Shown here: positions 11,640 to 24,047 of the stretch, one piece after another
Numbering within the stretch: position 1 is the first letter of the stretch
How the letters are laid out: every line of letters begins with the position of its first letter
Assembly (NCBI GenBank): GCA_951213105.1
Contig: OX578146.1
Span: 50,189,275-50,253,274, forward strand
DNA: 64,000 nucleotides
Origin: Amaurobius ferox
Taxonomy: Eukaryota > Arthropoda > Arachnida > Araneae > Amaurobiidae
Direction: 5' to 3'
Program-made: the position numbers and the translations under genes
The notes under the pieces: model-generated
What the model was told of the DNA's origin: nothing
What the model saw: only the letters and a program-made list of their open reading frames with translations
The model's database searches: none

Positions 11640-12715
11640 ATCCTTGTTACGAAATCCTAGTTCCATTTTATAGATCCAAGGGTATCTCAAAACCTTTTAA
11701 TATTTAAAAGGGCGTTAGACAGGGAGATGCATTTATTTGTCTGTTTTTCAACTTAGCCCTGGAGAAACAAGCCAACTCTATCAACACTGAAGGGGAAGTA
11801 TTTTCCACAAATCTATTTAAATTCTTGCATATGCTGATAACATCTCTGGCCATCGATTTTATAGCCAGTAGAAAACCTTAAAGATCTTTAAAAGGTCTTT
11901 CTTGCCGTGAAAAGCGTTGTTTATAAAATGTATCTGAAAATTAACCAAGACATAACTAAATACATGGCTTTTACCAGCAGTGGGTCTTACCCCTCGTATT
12001 TGAAGTTAGTTTGTACTAGAGGCAGAGAGCCTTGATGGGAATTCTTGAATGATCCCTATCAAGGATCTCTAGTTTGTGCAAATTTGAATCTGTAGAGTAT
12101 TTAACTAACTGGGATCTCAAATAAACTGTATAAATAATATTAGTTCAGAAATCCAAAACAGAATTACAGATGCAAATCGTTGCTTTCATGGATTAAGAAC
12201 CTTTTCTGATCACACCTGATTGTGTAGAAGAATAAAACTACAGATTTATAAAGTACTTATTGAACTCATCTTAATTTATGCTTCAGAAAACTGGATTGAT
12301 TCTCAGGGGACATGAGAAAGCTTTTTATATCCTTGAGCGGAAAATTTTGCGCAGTATTTCTGGTGGAATTTGCGTAAATAATATTTGGAGAATATACAAT
12401 ATTGAATTGTTCAAATTGTACAAAGATTCTGACATGATTAAATACAGTAAAATTAGCAGAAAACAATGGGCAGGACATTTGCTAAGAATGGATAACAACA
12501 GAATTACAAAGAATGTTTTTATGTTTACACTGATCGGAAAAAGACCTAAAGGACGACCAAAGTTGACATGTATGGATTGTATGGACAAGGACTTTAAGGT
12601 GTTAAATAAAAAATTTGAGAAGCATTGCTCACAGGGGGGCGGAAGACAGCCTAGAAGAATTTTCTGAGGAAAGCCAAGGCCTACAGTGAGCTGTCGAGCC
12701 ATTGATAAGGTCTAA
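11640..12715 (+). pseudogene. Non-LTR retrotransposon reverse transcriptase, C-terminal relic
   Basis: Near 11700 the translation reads GVRQGDAFICLFFNLALEK, the palm-region motif of many LINE reverse transcriptases. Near 12110-12200 it reads LGSQINCINNISSEIQ followed by NRITDANRCFHGLR. The open stretch 12278-12667 (129 codons) contains LERKILRSISGG, KQWAGHLLRMD and GKRPKGRPKLT, typical of the region after the RT domain. Several stops and frameshifts are present, and the catalytic YADD block is degraded (about 11828, HMLITS in one frame). The endonuclease and most of the RT are missing. It lies between R1 copy 3 and a TTAA element. Confidence 0.82.
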
Positions 12716-12801
12716 GCAACATGAATTTCAGTTAAAGAGTTTCAGGTACAAATCGTCTGCGCAATGTATTTCTTTGGAAGATTGTGCATGTGTGTGTTTA
12801 A

Positions 12802-13574
12802 GGGTGAGCGTCAGTAAATTTTCTGCCTTATCCGCGCTTTGTTAACTTTCGCGGCACACATATTTCGCCGAAATTCTGCTCAAACAGTTGCGAAATATTT
12901 TCTGAAAGATAAAATGCAATGCTTAGATTATATTAAAACTAAATTTAATACCCAAAAAACATAGAATATATTTTTTATTTAAATCCAAAATATTTTTGGT
13001 GCTGCCATCTGTTGTCGTAATTTAATTGATACCGATTACTTTTATTTTTTAATGAACATTTTAAAATATCTATTCCTTCTAATACAGTGTTAAATACAAC
13101 AACAGATCATATATAATATTGCCACAATCACGGAAAGGAAATTTATCATTCTATAAATTTGATAAGGGATCTGAATGTACATCACTGAGGACTGCAGTTT
13201 TGTCTTCAGTTCCTTCGTCTTCAAGTCCAAGTTCAATTACGTTTCCGTGATTATGGCATTGTATATGATCTGTTGTTGTATTTAATAGCGTATTAGAAAG
13301 AATAGACATTTAAAAATGTTCATTAAAAAATAAAAATAGTCGGTATGAATTAAATTACGGCAACAGATGGCAGCACCAAAAATACTTTAAATTAAAATAA
13401 AACATATATTCTATGTTTTATTGGGTATTAAATTTAGTTTTAATATAATCTAAGCATAGCATTTTATCTATAAGAAAATATTTTGCAACTGTTTGAGCAG
13501 AATTACGGCGAAATATGTGTGCCGCGAAAGTTAACAAAGCGCGGATAGGGCAGAAAATTTACTGACGCTCACCC
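12802..13574. mobile_element. Palindromic TTAA element, copy 1 (piggyBac-type MITE)
   Basis: The element is 773 bp and nearly all inverted repeat. The left arm from GGGTGAGCGTCAGTAAA is repeated in reverse at CTGACGCTCACCC (ending 13574), and arms of roughly 340 bp can be followed inward. It is flanked on both sides by TTAA (12798-12801, 13575-13578), the piggyBac superfamily target. There is no coding capacity. A second copy is at 29125-29888. Confidence 0.92.
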
Positions 13575-13578
13575 TTAA

Positions 13579-14447
13579 TATCTAAACAATCCTTGTGGTT
13601 AGAAACTCAAAAGATAATTAGGGTTACCCCTTAGATGTTAGATAAGATAAACTATTCTTATCTTTTACATAATTAGTATTTTAACGAGTTTAGTCATCAG
13701 CGAAATTTGTAAAGCTAGACTTGAACAAGTCGCTTTTTATTTAGCATTTCTGCAAATTTTGTGGACTGCATATATATGAAACCCAGGAGCGGCATATATC
13801 AGGGCATAGGGCAATGAAATTTTATGTCCTCTAGAAATCTGCTAAAATCATTGAACGTTTCCTAACATGTTACATACTATGCAATTGCACATAATGTAAA
13901 AAAATCGTCTGTTATTGCGACTAATAATAATATTTTTTAATGCTTTCATTTTAAGAAAGTTTATTGGCAACTACTTTAATAACTATTAAGAAACAAAGCT
14001 TCGGAAGAGTTTCAGTTAAGAAGCAATAAGCGGAAAATAGAACCAGCATTCCCACTACTTATGAACTTTTAGTGCATTGTTTCTGAGTTCCTCTGTATGA
14101 TAATAGCTTGGTCAACTACCGGTCAGTGCTCTTCAGGGAGTCATTGGCAATTCTTCTCGTCATTGCACTTGCCCTTTGAACATTTTGCGTTGAATATCTG
14201 TCTAGTTTCATTTAAAATTCAATGTTCGTCTCACCTGTAATAAAATAAAATATGTACGACGGACCCCAGCAAAATTGCCCTTTTTATTTGCTATTAATGC
14301 GAAGACGCAATTTAGTATTTCTGATATGGCGTATCGACTGTGCTATAAGACTTGAGATATTATACAACTTTCTTAGGAAAGTCCTTAAGCACCCCAATGA
14401 CTTTGTAGGGAAAGGTCCACGAGTGTACGCGTGAGGTCTATTTATAA
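13579..14447. other. No recognised feature
   Basis: AT-rich sequence with no convincing reading frame, RNA gene or element end. Confidence 0.5.
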
Positions 14448-14480
14448 CAGTGATTCTCAATCGGGGTTCTTTGAGAATTT
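14448..14480 (+). mobile_element. hAT-like terminus (solo tip)
   Basis: CAGTGATTCTCAATCGGGGT resembles the common hAT terminus CAGTGGTTCTCAAMC. No partner end is seen nearby. Confidence 0.4.
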
Positions 14481-14554
14481 GTAAAAGCTTGTGGGAAAAA
14501 GTATACATTTTTCAATTTATGTTTAATTTATGTGTAATGGAAACTTACATAAGA

Positions 14555-14924
14555 AATGATTATTTACGTAACATTATTGAAGGTTCTAATTTTCTTAAAA
14601 TTTCGATCGAAAATTTGGAAAGGCGGGGGGGGGGGGGCTGGTCTTCCGAACATTCGATTGATTGCGCTTAAAAATAATAGGCTTCCAGTATTTACTGTAA
14701 TTTTTGTATCAAGTTTCGTTTTAAAACGCCCCATTCGTTCGTTTGATATCATCTCTATACAGACTCTATACGGACACGCAGACATTATCACAAAATCGAT
14801 CGATTCGAGTTCTGGGATGCTTGAAACGTGCTCTTCCGTCGCAAACTCGAAATCAAATTTTCCCGTCACAATACATTATTATACATTCTTATACATTATA
14901 CTATGCATATAGGGAAACCAAAAA
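14555..14924 (-). repeat. Repeat R1, copy 4 (reverse, truncated)
   Basis: The minus strand reads from the terminal hairpin near 14920 through GTGACGGG, the CGTTTCAAGCATCCC block and AGGCTTCCAGTATT homologues to GTTACGTAA at 14560. A 13-base G run sits at 14625-14637. Only the hairpin half of R1 is left. Confidence 0.75.
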
Positions 14925-17098
14925 TTAACGATATTATTTTGCGAAATTGCCGACAGCGTTTGTTCCCGAGAATGTGTGATTTTACGGTATTATTCGAAAA
15001 ATCGTCTTTTTAATCAACCAGATGGCGGCAGGGGGAATTTTTTTTAGTTGAAGAACACTATTGGCAGTTTTTTTTGTTCTACACCTGTTTTAAGTTTAGG
15101 AATTCCACTATTAACAGGCACGTGAAAAAACACAATTACTCATTTTGGAAGAGTATACTTATTATCTGTCATTCCCAACACTCATTTAATTATTATTAAT
15201 ATGAATGAAAATATTTAAAAATAATGTGTCTCCTATTAATGGGGTTTCCTAATAATGTGTTTCTTATTAGTCCTATAGTATTTTTTTTATTGGGGGGGGG
15301 GGAGGATGTTATAAAATTGTATTCTTAACAAACACTGCAAAGTATTTTATCGTATTTATTATTTTTTTTTAGTTCAAGGAACACATAATTACAATTACCA
15401 GATATTCAGCCATATCTAATTATATCGAGGTTTAAGTTAGACAAATTTAGGTGGAAAGAATTATGAAAATAATCGAATTCTGCCGAAAAATGAGCTAGTC
15501 GATACCGATTTCAGACTGTACAGGGATCCCCCAAACGTGTTTATTCCAATCACAATTCTTTCTACATATAATTTTGTAGTGTAGGGAAAGTAAAACTATC
15601 AAGTCTAATTTGCACAATACAATCATGTATCTGGCAACTTCACATTGCAACAACGCCAATGAACTCTTAATTGGTTGCTCCTCATCAAAATTCAAGTAAT
15701 ATAAACTGTCCTTAATTTGCTCTGTTCGTTGCCACCCTTGAATTTGAATAAAGTAGTCATAAATCTTAATTTCTTTGACGGTGCAATCGATTTTAAATCA
15801 AGTCTCGCAGAATACAAAAATCAGATGAGTTCAGAATCATCGGGACACAAATTTTCAGTTCTGGGTGCAGCTATAGTCATATCTCATTTAATGTTACCAT
15901 GGAGACATCGCTCTGGAGCCGAAATTGTTCAATTGATTGGGTAAAACCGAACACTCACTGGAAGATAATACCGGAAAATACATTAGGCTATAAAACCGTT
16001 GTAATTTTAAATAGTCATTTTTATCAGTGGCATTATGTGTTTAGTACGAGTAATAAAGAAGTACGATTTTTTTAAAATGATAAACAAGAGGAGTGCATTG
16101 ATTTTGAGTAAAAGGGGAACGCAGGGCCTCAATTTTTCGAATATTTTTTTTCGAAAATTATAAAAATAAATTGAATAAAAATTATAATGTTTAATTAATA
16201 GGCGTTTCACATGCACTTTTTTTATTTTAAAAGTGAATGCACCATTTTCACTACTTTAAGCATGTTTGACTTAAACAGTAAAAATCATAAAAGATAAAAT
16301 ATTCTATTAGCAAAATATCGATTTTTTTTTATACGTATCTACTTTTAATCAAAAATAAATTGACACCCCGAAGCGTATGCGGGAGGGGGATGTATTTTCC
16401 CCTCGTTAATGGAAAAAATACATTATTTCTCCATAGGGTCTATATTAGAAAACGAAATGCCCCCTCCCCCCCCCCCCCCCCCCCCTTCTGCTTCACCTTG
16501 TCAAGATTCTGATTACGCTTATGTCCTGAGACATTTTCTAGATATATTAGAGATTTTTCTTTCCCACAGGAGAGTGAGATGCAGTCATATGATTTTGTAA
16601 AGAAATTCGTGTGTTAGACACATCAGATTTTCCCATTTCCTACAATATTTAGTGAGTGTAAAGAGAAAGAATTGTGATTGGTTTAGAATTTGACACTTAG
16701 ATTTTGAGAGAACTTAAACGCTTTGTGCATTTTGAATATGGATTAAACAATTTTTCAATGGCTATCCAATACGCGCGTGTATTGCATTAAATTTTCCTGA
16801 AAATGATATAGGAGTGTGTTTGGCGCTCTGTCCCTCAGATCCATAGCTGTCGCTTTCGAAACCCATAGGGTATCCGAGAGCAGTGTGAATTTCAACTCTT
16901 GCCCCCACCCCTGCTTCCTACCAATTATAATTTTCTAAATATTTATTTCACAATTTTTTGTGCCCCTCTATAGCCCTGGGCTTTCTTACATTTCTGGGTT
17001 TCGTGGTATGGTAAGTTCCGCACCTGAGCATGCAGAATCTGCAGTGAGATCAAAGATTGCCATCTCTGCGTGCAATAGAAGAATCAGTATCTCTCAGG
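14925..17098. other. No recognised gene; homopolymer tracts
   Basis: AT-rich sequence. It contains an 11-base G run at 15292-15302 and a 20-base C run at 16466-16485. No supported coding region, RNA gene or element boundary. Confidence 0.5.
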
Positions 17099-19154
17099 TT
17101 AGAGGCCTGCACGGGCCTAATTTTAAAATTTTTACTCAGTCCGAAAATAGTAGATTTGGGCCCTGTTCAAAAATAATAGATTTGACCAGACCCGAGCCCG
17201 AGAATTTTTCAAAATAATTCACCCGTGCTCTACCTGACCCGAAAACACTCAGATCCCAGCCCGATATGGCCCGTCCCGATTTTTTTAAATACATTGAAGT
17301 CTGTCTAAAGTTAGCGCACTGTTGCCTCGTATCATGATCATAATTTGCCATTTAAGGAATAAAACACAAATTATATTATATGTTACATACAACGATTCAA
17401 ATCAGCAGGTGAAAGTTGCGAAGGGCAATGTTTTATTTTGATTTCTGAATGTTTTCAGATAAATAAGTCTTCAATTTCGTATCTGAAATTTTTATTTTTT
17501 TGTATCCAGTTCTAATTTACCTATCTGCGTTCTCCGTACAACGCAAACTTTTATTCCTTAACTAGCAGCATACCCGTTCTTCATACGGAGTATATAATAT
17601 AAAGAAACTTATAATTCGCAATCATGTGCAAATTCTGTTAAAATATTAAATTTATTGTTCCAAAAGGGAAGTTTAAGAATATCTGTTCTTACTATGAAAC
17701 ATTATCTTCACGGGCAGATCTGAAGAATAAAACATCCTGTCCCCTCTTTTAAGCAAATTATTTACAAAAAAAAAAAAAAAGGAATTGAATCAATATATGC
17801 AAAATGAAAGCATTAAAATTGTATAGAACCCGTACTACTTATATAAACGAATATTAGAAGATACAACCTGTATTATTACATTAGAAGATTACCCGTATTA
17901 CAATATGAGTCTCAAAAATCTTTGCCAAAATAAAAGATAATTCCCGTAATCTTTATACCAGAAGGTCGTAATTGATTCCAATATATGGCAATATATATCA
18001 AAACATATGCCAATATACCTGTATACTACTTATATTCTCGTAGATTAGAAGATATACCCATGTACTTGTAGAAGATTACTCGTACAACGTACAATATATT
18101 AGTTTAAACAATTTTTGTCATAATAAAACAATGACATAATAACTTGGAAACATCAATAATCCCCGAAAATATCAATAATAATAACGTTTAAATCTGAAGA
18201 CCGTAATTGATATTATCCAGTTAAAAATGCTATAAAAAATCAAATCGTTCTTTTCTAAAATATATTTTTATATCCATTTATTTATTATTCAAATCGAAAA
18301 AATAATAATTAAAATTAACAGACAGATTTAATTTAATTGCGTTTCTGAGCAACATGATATAAGATGAATCTTCCTCATAAATTGCGAAATTAAATAACCA
18401 TTTTGATTTCTTTATACTTTTGTTTAGTAAAAGCTTGTGAAAAATAAACCATGGAGATAGATTTCACGTTTAAATTATGTTTTCCGAAAGTGACTAATTA
18501 GCGCAAAAAACTCCCACCAAACTCAAAGATAAAGTTTTAATTCATTTCAAACGATTTTCAAGCTTTTCGTTTGGATAAATCACGGAGTTAGAGAGTAGAA
18601 CTCCTAGGAAAAAGTTTCGTTTTCCATTAATATCTCGACAACCCCTGGTCTTAGATACTCGAAACTGGGGCTAAATTTATGGGGGGGGGGGGGGGGGGGC
18701 TATTTCAAGGCTATCCACAAAATTTCATCAAATTCGGTTCAGCCGACCTCCCGTGATGATGAGACAAATGAAACTTTCGTATTTTACTAATATCTCGAGA
18801 ATCACTAATCGTAGAAACTCCAAACATGGACTAAATTTTAAGTGGAACTATTTCCAGGCTACCCACAAAATTTCATGAAATTCGGTTCAGCCGTTCTCCC
18901 GTGATGACGGGACAGACAGATTTTCAATTTTATTTATATAGATATGGGACAGGGACTGTCATTCGATTATTGAGAATTTTGTTTCATACGTAATATCAAA
19001 TTTTTCTCTATTTTTGGCTTTTTTTTATTTACTTTTACTCGGCCGACCCTACCCGATTTTTTAAAAATCTGACTCGAACTCAGCTCGGCCCGAAGTAGTT
19101 TCCTTAAAATTCGACCCGGTGAACTGGGTCGGACCCGAGCCCGTACAGACCCCT
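17099..19154. mobile_element. hAT-like non-autonomous element holding repeat R4
   Basis: The left end AGAGGCCTGCACGGGC and the right end (reverse complement AGGGGTCTGTACGGGC) are inverted with 3 mismatches in 16. The flanking octamers CTCTCAGG and ATCTCAGA match at 6 of 8 positions, suggesting an old 8-bp duplication. Subterminal GGCCCGACCC-type GC-rich blocks lie at both ends (17100-17280, 19040-19145) in otherwise AT-rich DNA. No transposase is present. R4 (17561-18945) lies inside. Confidence 0.6.
17561..18945 (+). repeat. Repeat R4, copy 1 (probable non-LTR retrotransposon or its derivative)
   Basis: It starts ACTAGCAGCATACCCG and ends TTTTATTTATATAGATA. The 3' part holds two similar blocks, each with CACAAAATTTCAT, AAATTCGGTTCAGCCG and GTGATGA, a tail arrangement common in arthropod non-LTR repeats. 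A 19-base G run is at 18681-18699. It matches 32862-33232 plus 34027-34217. Confidence 0.6.
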
Positions 19155-19599
19155 ATCTCAGATATCGTTTATGTAAATGGAGTATTACTGTGTTGCCATC
19201 CTATTTTTCGTAAAAATTACGCATCATGATCATTTACCATAATGTCGTCAACAACAATTATAGTGAGGTCACAACTCTTGACAGCTTAACACCCAAGTCT
19301 GTATAAGACAAAGGACATTATATGCAATGTCTGATCTCGTTACCAGATATGCGTTTGTCAACGAATGTGAGTTTAAAATGTAATCTGTTAAAATCTTTGC
19401 ATACTATTGACACAGTTCTATTTTTATAATTAGCCTTGTTAGCTTAGTCTAGTCCTAGGCTGATGTTTAGTATACTTTGATTATTATATGCAGATCTTCA
19501 AATGGTTTGTTTTACTGTGATAGTTTGATTTTTTAAACTCTACTATCCTGTCTGTTTAATGATACATTTTTGGACTATGATCGTGTTTTTTTATTGTAT

Positions 19600-19650
19600 A
19601 CTAGAAAATGTACTCGGCGTTGCCCGGCATTTAAAGCAGGGAATTCATTC
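19600..19650 (+). repeat. Repeat R4-type 5' end
   Basis: ACTAGAAAATGTACTCGGCG followed by TTGCCCGG is a motif seen at the start of many arthropod interspersed repeats. How far the copy extends to the right is unclear. Confidence 0.45.
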
Positions 19651-19996
19651 ATTAAAAATTTTAAAAGCCGTAGTCGGGCCTTGTCTACATTTTACCAATA
19701 ATTTTTTTAGACAAATAAAACAAAAAATACGCGAACGCCTTAAAAAAAGTTCCTTTGAATCTCTTCTCGAGCTCAGAGCGCTTTGTTCGATAAGCGAGCG
19801 GGACACACATACACACACAGACATCTTTGATTATGTAAGAAGATACATTATTACTATTTATTATATTTTGAACTACACAGGGAAAAACCGTAGGTTGCCG
19901 AGTTTGGCGATTTATCGCTTTTCCTCCCATGTCTTCCAATACTGAAACTCAAATTCACAAGGCTGGTGGCTTGGATTTTATGCAATTAACATATGT

Positions 19997-20058
19997 GACA
20001 AAAAGGGTATATTGAACATTAACCCTATGAAGTTAATGTTCAACATACCCTTTTTGTC
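19997..20058. repeat. 27-bp inverted repeat (hairpin)
   Basis: The arm at 19997-20023 (starting GACAAAAAGGGTAT) is the reverse complement of 20032-20058 with one mismatch, around an 8-nt loop. It lies in otherwise featureless DNA between an R4 tip and R5. Confidence 0.75.
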
Positions 20059-20732
20059 CCGCTTATATTCATAAGTCCCACAGTATCATATAAGCAGGTT
20101 ATGCGAATATTCGTTACCCGAATAAGTGGGGCTGACTGATTTACTTCATTTCAGTTGGCTGGATAGATTGCGAAACACTTTTATTCCGACAAATTGTTAA
20201 AGTATACACACTATGGATTTAACCGACAGTTTTATATAAAAAAAATAATAAAGTAGCATCTGTATGGAAAATTAAGTTAAAAAATAACATTCTAAAACAG
20301 AAATCTGAAGAAATAAGCTGCAAAATGTTCCATTATCTGATCACAAATGTTCATTTACCCAGAGAAGTAGAAAAAATAAATAAAAATAAGTGCTGATTTC
20401 AAAAGTTGAAGTTAAAATTTCAGAACACACTTATAATATGGGAATAATTCTATATTCCTAGAATTGAAAATTTATCTTTAAAACTCTCGGAATTAGAAAA
20501 TCGCGAATTTTATACCACTCGATGTCTAGACCAAAAAAGTCTGAGACATCGCTCACAAAACACTTGCAAAAGAATGAACTTGCTTTCGAGCAGAATCGTC
20601 TGTTCGATAAATTGTATTTTACAAATGGAGAAAATTCGGTCGAATTCCGACTTTTAAGTTCGTAATATTTAAACTAATTAGAATTAAAAAGAAAAAAAAA
20701 TCCCGACAAGTCTTATCGTCGAGAGACTTGGA

Positions 20733-21667
20733 AATGCCCCTGTAATATATGGTACTGTAAAGGGAAAGTATTGGAATCGCGTCGAAAATCGCAGCTCAAT
20801 TTTTCGAGGGAACTACACGTTTTGGGACCTCTGGAACACGAAAAACTATTTCTAGCGGAATCTCTCTCTCTCTCTCTCTCTCTCTCCCTCCCCCTCTCTC
20901 TCCCTCCCCTCGCCCCCCTCTCTCGCCCCCTCTCCCCCTCTCTCGCCTCTCTTTCCCTCCCCTCTCTCGCTCTGTGTCTGTCTGTCTGTCTGTGCAATAC
21001 ATTTATCCACTCAAACTCAAAGACTAATGGACCAAATTTCATAAAATTTTATAAGTTACTTGTGGGTGAGCCTGGTGCGGATTAGATTCTGGTACGATTC
21101 GGGATAAAAGAACATGCCTTTTTTCAAAATGGCCCGCAAAATTTGCATTTATCTACTCTAGTTAAAAAACTAATTGACCAAATTTTACAAAATTTGGTAG
21201 ATAAGTCACTTGTAGATTATCATGTTGCTGATTAGATTTTGGTACGATTCGGGAAAAAAAGGCCACCATTCTTTTGCGAAATGGTCCTCAAAAATCGTCA
21301 AAATCTAAAATAAAAGACTACGTATGCTCAAATGTATCAATTAAATACTCTTTTTATAAGTAAATTTTGACGATGAAAATAATAAGATGAACCCCATTAT
21401 TCTAGGTTAAGCCTTTTTCGAGATACTTCAGTTTTCTCACATTTTTGCAACGTCGCCTTTGAAAATACGCCTACATACCAAATGAAAAAGAAAATTGAAT
21501 TGAAAGTGCAAATTCAGCTTATTCAAATAATTATTCAATTAATTATCAGTTCAAATAATTATCAGTGTTATTTTGTGCAATTAAACTCAACGAATTATTA
21601 AAGAAATAAAGAGAAAGTAAATTTGAGCCTGTAGTAAAAGTCATGTGCTACCTACATCAGATTTTTT
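20733..21667 (+). repeat. Repeat R5, copy 1
   Basis: It starts with a terminal hairpin that ends AGGGAAAGTATTGGAATCG and closes with AAAGTCATGTGCTACC and CATCAGATTTTTT. The ends match R1, but the interior differs: two blocks of ACTAATGGACCAAATT, each with TGGTACGATTCGG. It has a CT-rich microsatellite where R1 has GT. A copy at 33233-34026 and a reverse fragment at 31327-31735 define the family. Confidence 0.82.
20861..20990 (+). repeat. CT-rich microsatellite inside R5
   Basis: (TC)n grading into CCCTCTCTC and (TGTC)n. It produces long low-complexity frames on both strands that are not genes. Confidence 0.9.
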
Positions 21668-22214
21668 ATATATGATAGCTTTTTAAATAACATTTTTCCA
21701 ATTTTTTATTTGCATCGAAATGCTTTAAAATGTTGGTGCTCAGTTAACACTTCATTCTTATCGTTTAATAGATTTTCATGCCCAACAGCGTTACGGAAAG
21801 TTTTGAGTTAAAATATAATTTGAAGCTCTGAACAAAACATCAAAATATACCTTCGCTTTTGGCTTTTCGTAAGATTATTCGGTACGATAAGGTTTAAAAT
21901 TGTAGAAGGCAAAAATGGACAAAGCGATAATGGAAGGTTTCTTTGTCTGTTTTCAACTAATGACGATGTTAGAGGAAAATCTGTTAAATAATTTTTTTTA
22001 ATATTCGTTTACCCTTACGTGTTACCGTCAGGTACTTATGTTCTTTCTGCATGGCAACGTTGAAATGCAACTGCAAAATATTGTAGCTCTTTACTAATAT
22101 TAATTTAATTTAACTTTATTTTGGTTTTTAATTGAATGCTACAAAGTTTTTGCACTTTTGGGTTTTTACTAAACTTTTGGCAATTCATTTGCATATAGAA
22201 ATTTCTTTATAGTT
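21668..22214. other. No recognised feature
   Basis: AT-rich DNA without a supported gene, RNA or repeat boundary. Confidence 0.4.
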
Positions 22215-22757
22215 TTCACAATGAAGTTAGAAAGAAGGAGATAGAACTCCTATGGATGAAACGCTTGAAAATGCTATAATGCTTTTATATCTAGGAATTA
22301 TATCTAGGTGTCGCTAGTGTTAGTAAAGTAGCTGCTATTGTACAACAGAAAGGCGTAGTATATATATTTTTAATTACTTTTAATTAAGGGTTCTCTAATT
22401 ACGGGTATAATCCATTATGAGTATATCACGAGTATAATTAGTGTTTTTTCATAGTTTTAGGATAGAGTATAGAATATAGGGAGAATATAATATATAGAAT
22501 ATAAAAATAAATTTAAAGGTAAAATAATTTTGAATGTTTAGAAATATTCTTTGTTTCAGTTCTACTTTGCATTGAGCTAATAATTTAATAATTTATTTTT
22601 ATAAAATTGACAGTTTCAATAAATGTTTTATTACTTTCGCCATAGAAATGCATTCAATGCAGGACTACTTATCTTATTCCAGCTCCACCGGAATTATTGT
22701 CTCAAACGATATTTCTTAATATGAAGCATTTTCTTAATATGAAGTTTTAACTCCGCG
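22215..22757 (+). repeat. Repeat R2, copy 1 (carries an empty TTAA site)
   Basis: It matches 59640-60121 (reverse) across most of its length and 28900-29124 over the right half. Shared blocks include GTTAGAAAGAAGGAGATA, GTAAAGTAGCTGCTATTGT, AGAAATGCATTCAATGCAGG and TGTCTCAAACGATATT. Near its right end it has uninterrupted CTTAATATGAAG, where the 28.7-kb copy holds a 764-bp TTAA element. Confidence 0.8.
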
Positions 22758-22856
22758 AAAACATCGCGCTGTAAGTGAAATCGTGTTTATCAAATTTAAT
22801 AATCAATATAAAATATCGTAATGCGGCCAAGAATTTGAAAACACCCATATTTTTAA

Positions 22857-22860
<4 letters not shown>

Positions 22861-22889
<29 letters not shown>

Positions 22890-23055
22890 GCAATGTAACA
22901 AACAGTAGAAAATAAACAACAAAGGAAAATAATTAATTTGCTAGCCCGTAGGCCGCATTGTAACAAATTGTTTATGTTGTGTGTTTTTCTGTCTGTTGTG
23001 CTTGTCTGTATTGTTTTGCTTGTCGTATATTAATAAATTTGATTTGATTTGAATA
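22861..23055 (+). repeat. Poly(T) tract and possible retroposon 3' end
   Basis: A poly(T) run of about 29 starts at 22861. About 150 bp later the sequence TAATAAATTTGATTTGATTTG-like tail resembles short direct repeats at the 3' ends of some non-LTR elements. The assignment is tentative. Confidence 0.3.
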
Positions 23056-23394
23056 TTTGCAGCAAAAGTTTACTGAAATTAACAAAACACTTTAGTGTGT
23101 CCTTGAAAAATATTTTTAATGTATAGTACAGTAAGATACTGTAAATTTCAAAATATTTAATGCGTGCTTATATTGCACTCCCTGCATGCCCGATCCAATA
23201 AAAAAGATTGCAACAATTTAAAATGTTAGGATGACAAACTCGGCAACCAAGCGATATAGACGACAAAATTCAAATAATTAAAGTGGTTACACGTCAACTT
23301 CAATAATGCATTAAATCAAAGACAACAAATCCTAGACTAAAAGGTTATTTAATTAAAATCATTCTTTATGACGAATAAATATTAAGGCCATAGC

Positions 23395-23825
23395 GCTTTC
23401 GGGTTCACCATACCCTTCATCAGTGGCTATATAAAATTACCGTGCAAACAAGCTTATATACAGACCAAATCGTCAGACAAAATTTGCATAAATTAACTAC
23501 GTGATTATGATAATTACTTAAACAAGTATTAAATACAAAAAAGAAAATGAAACATGGAAATGAATTTTGGACATGTTTCATTTTCTTTTTTGTATTTGTA
23601 TTTAATACTTGTTTAATCTTAAATTTCCTGTTTATAATACAATTTAATGTAATTTTGTAATCGTTTAATCTTACATATCCTGTTTATAATACAATGTAAT
23701 TATCATAATCCCATAGTTGATTTATGTAAATTTTGTCTGCCGATTTGGTCTGTATATAAGCTTGTTTGCAGGGTAATTTTATATAGCCACTGATGAAGGG
23801 TATGGCGATATCCGAAAGCGCTCTG
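23395..23825. repeat. Long imperfect inverted repeat
   Basis: The left arm (about 23395-23555: GCTTTCGGGTTCACC, ACCCTTCATCAGTGGC, ATTACCGTGCAAAC, AAATGAAACATG) is repeated in reverse at 23572-23825. The right arm has an additional block of roughly 85 bp containing two related pieces (TCTTAAATTTCCTG, TCTTACATATCCTG). The end motif (GATGAAGGGTATGG, CCGAAAGCGCT) resembles terminal sequences of some Penelope-like elements, but no coding part is present. Confidence 0.7.
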
Positions 23826-24047
23826 ACAAAATCCAATTTCAAAGTTGTAGAGCCTTATCTAATGAGTAGATGTGGATACTAAAACTGTCACAGAATGCAT
23901 TTATTTGACACAAAACGATTATTGGTGAATGGTTGTTCTATTTAGAAATGTTACAAAAAACAACACTTATATGAACACAGAAGACGACAACACGCATTTG
24001 AATTCCAAAGGAATTATTACCGTTTTAATGATATTTACCAGAATTTT

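Noticed and set aside
20713..21085. Overlapping frames of 68-109 codons on both strands
   Set aside because: They read through the CT-rich microsatellite of R5 and have no domain.
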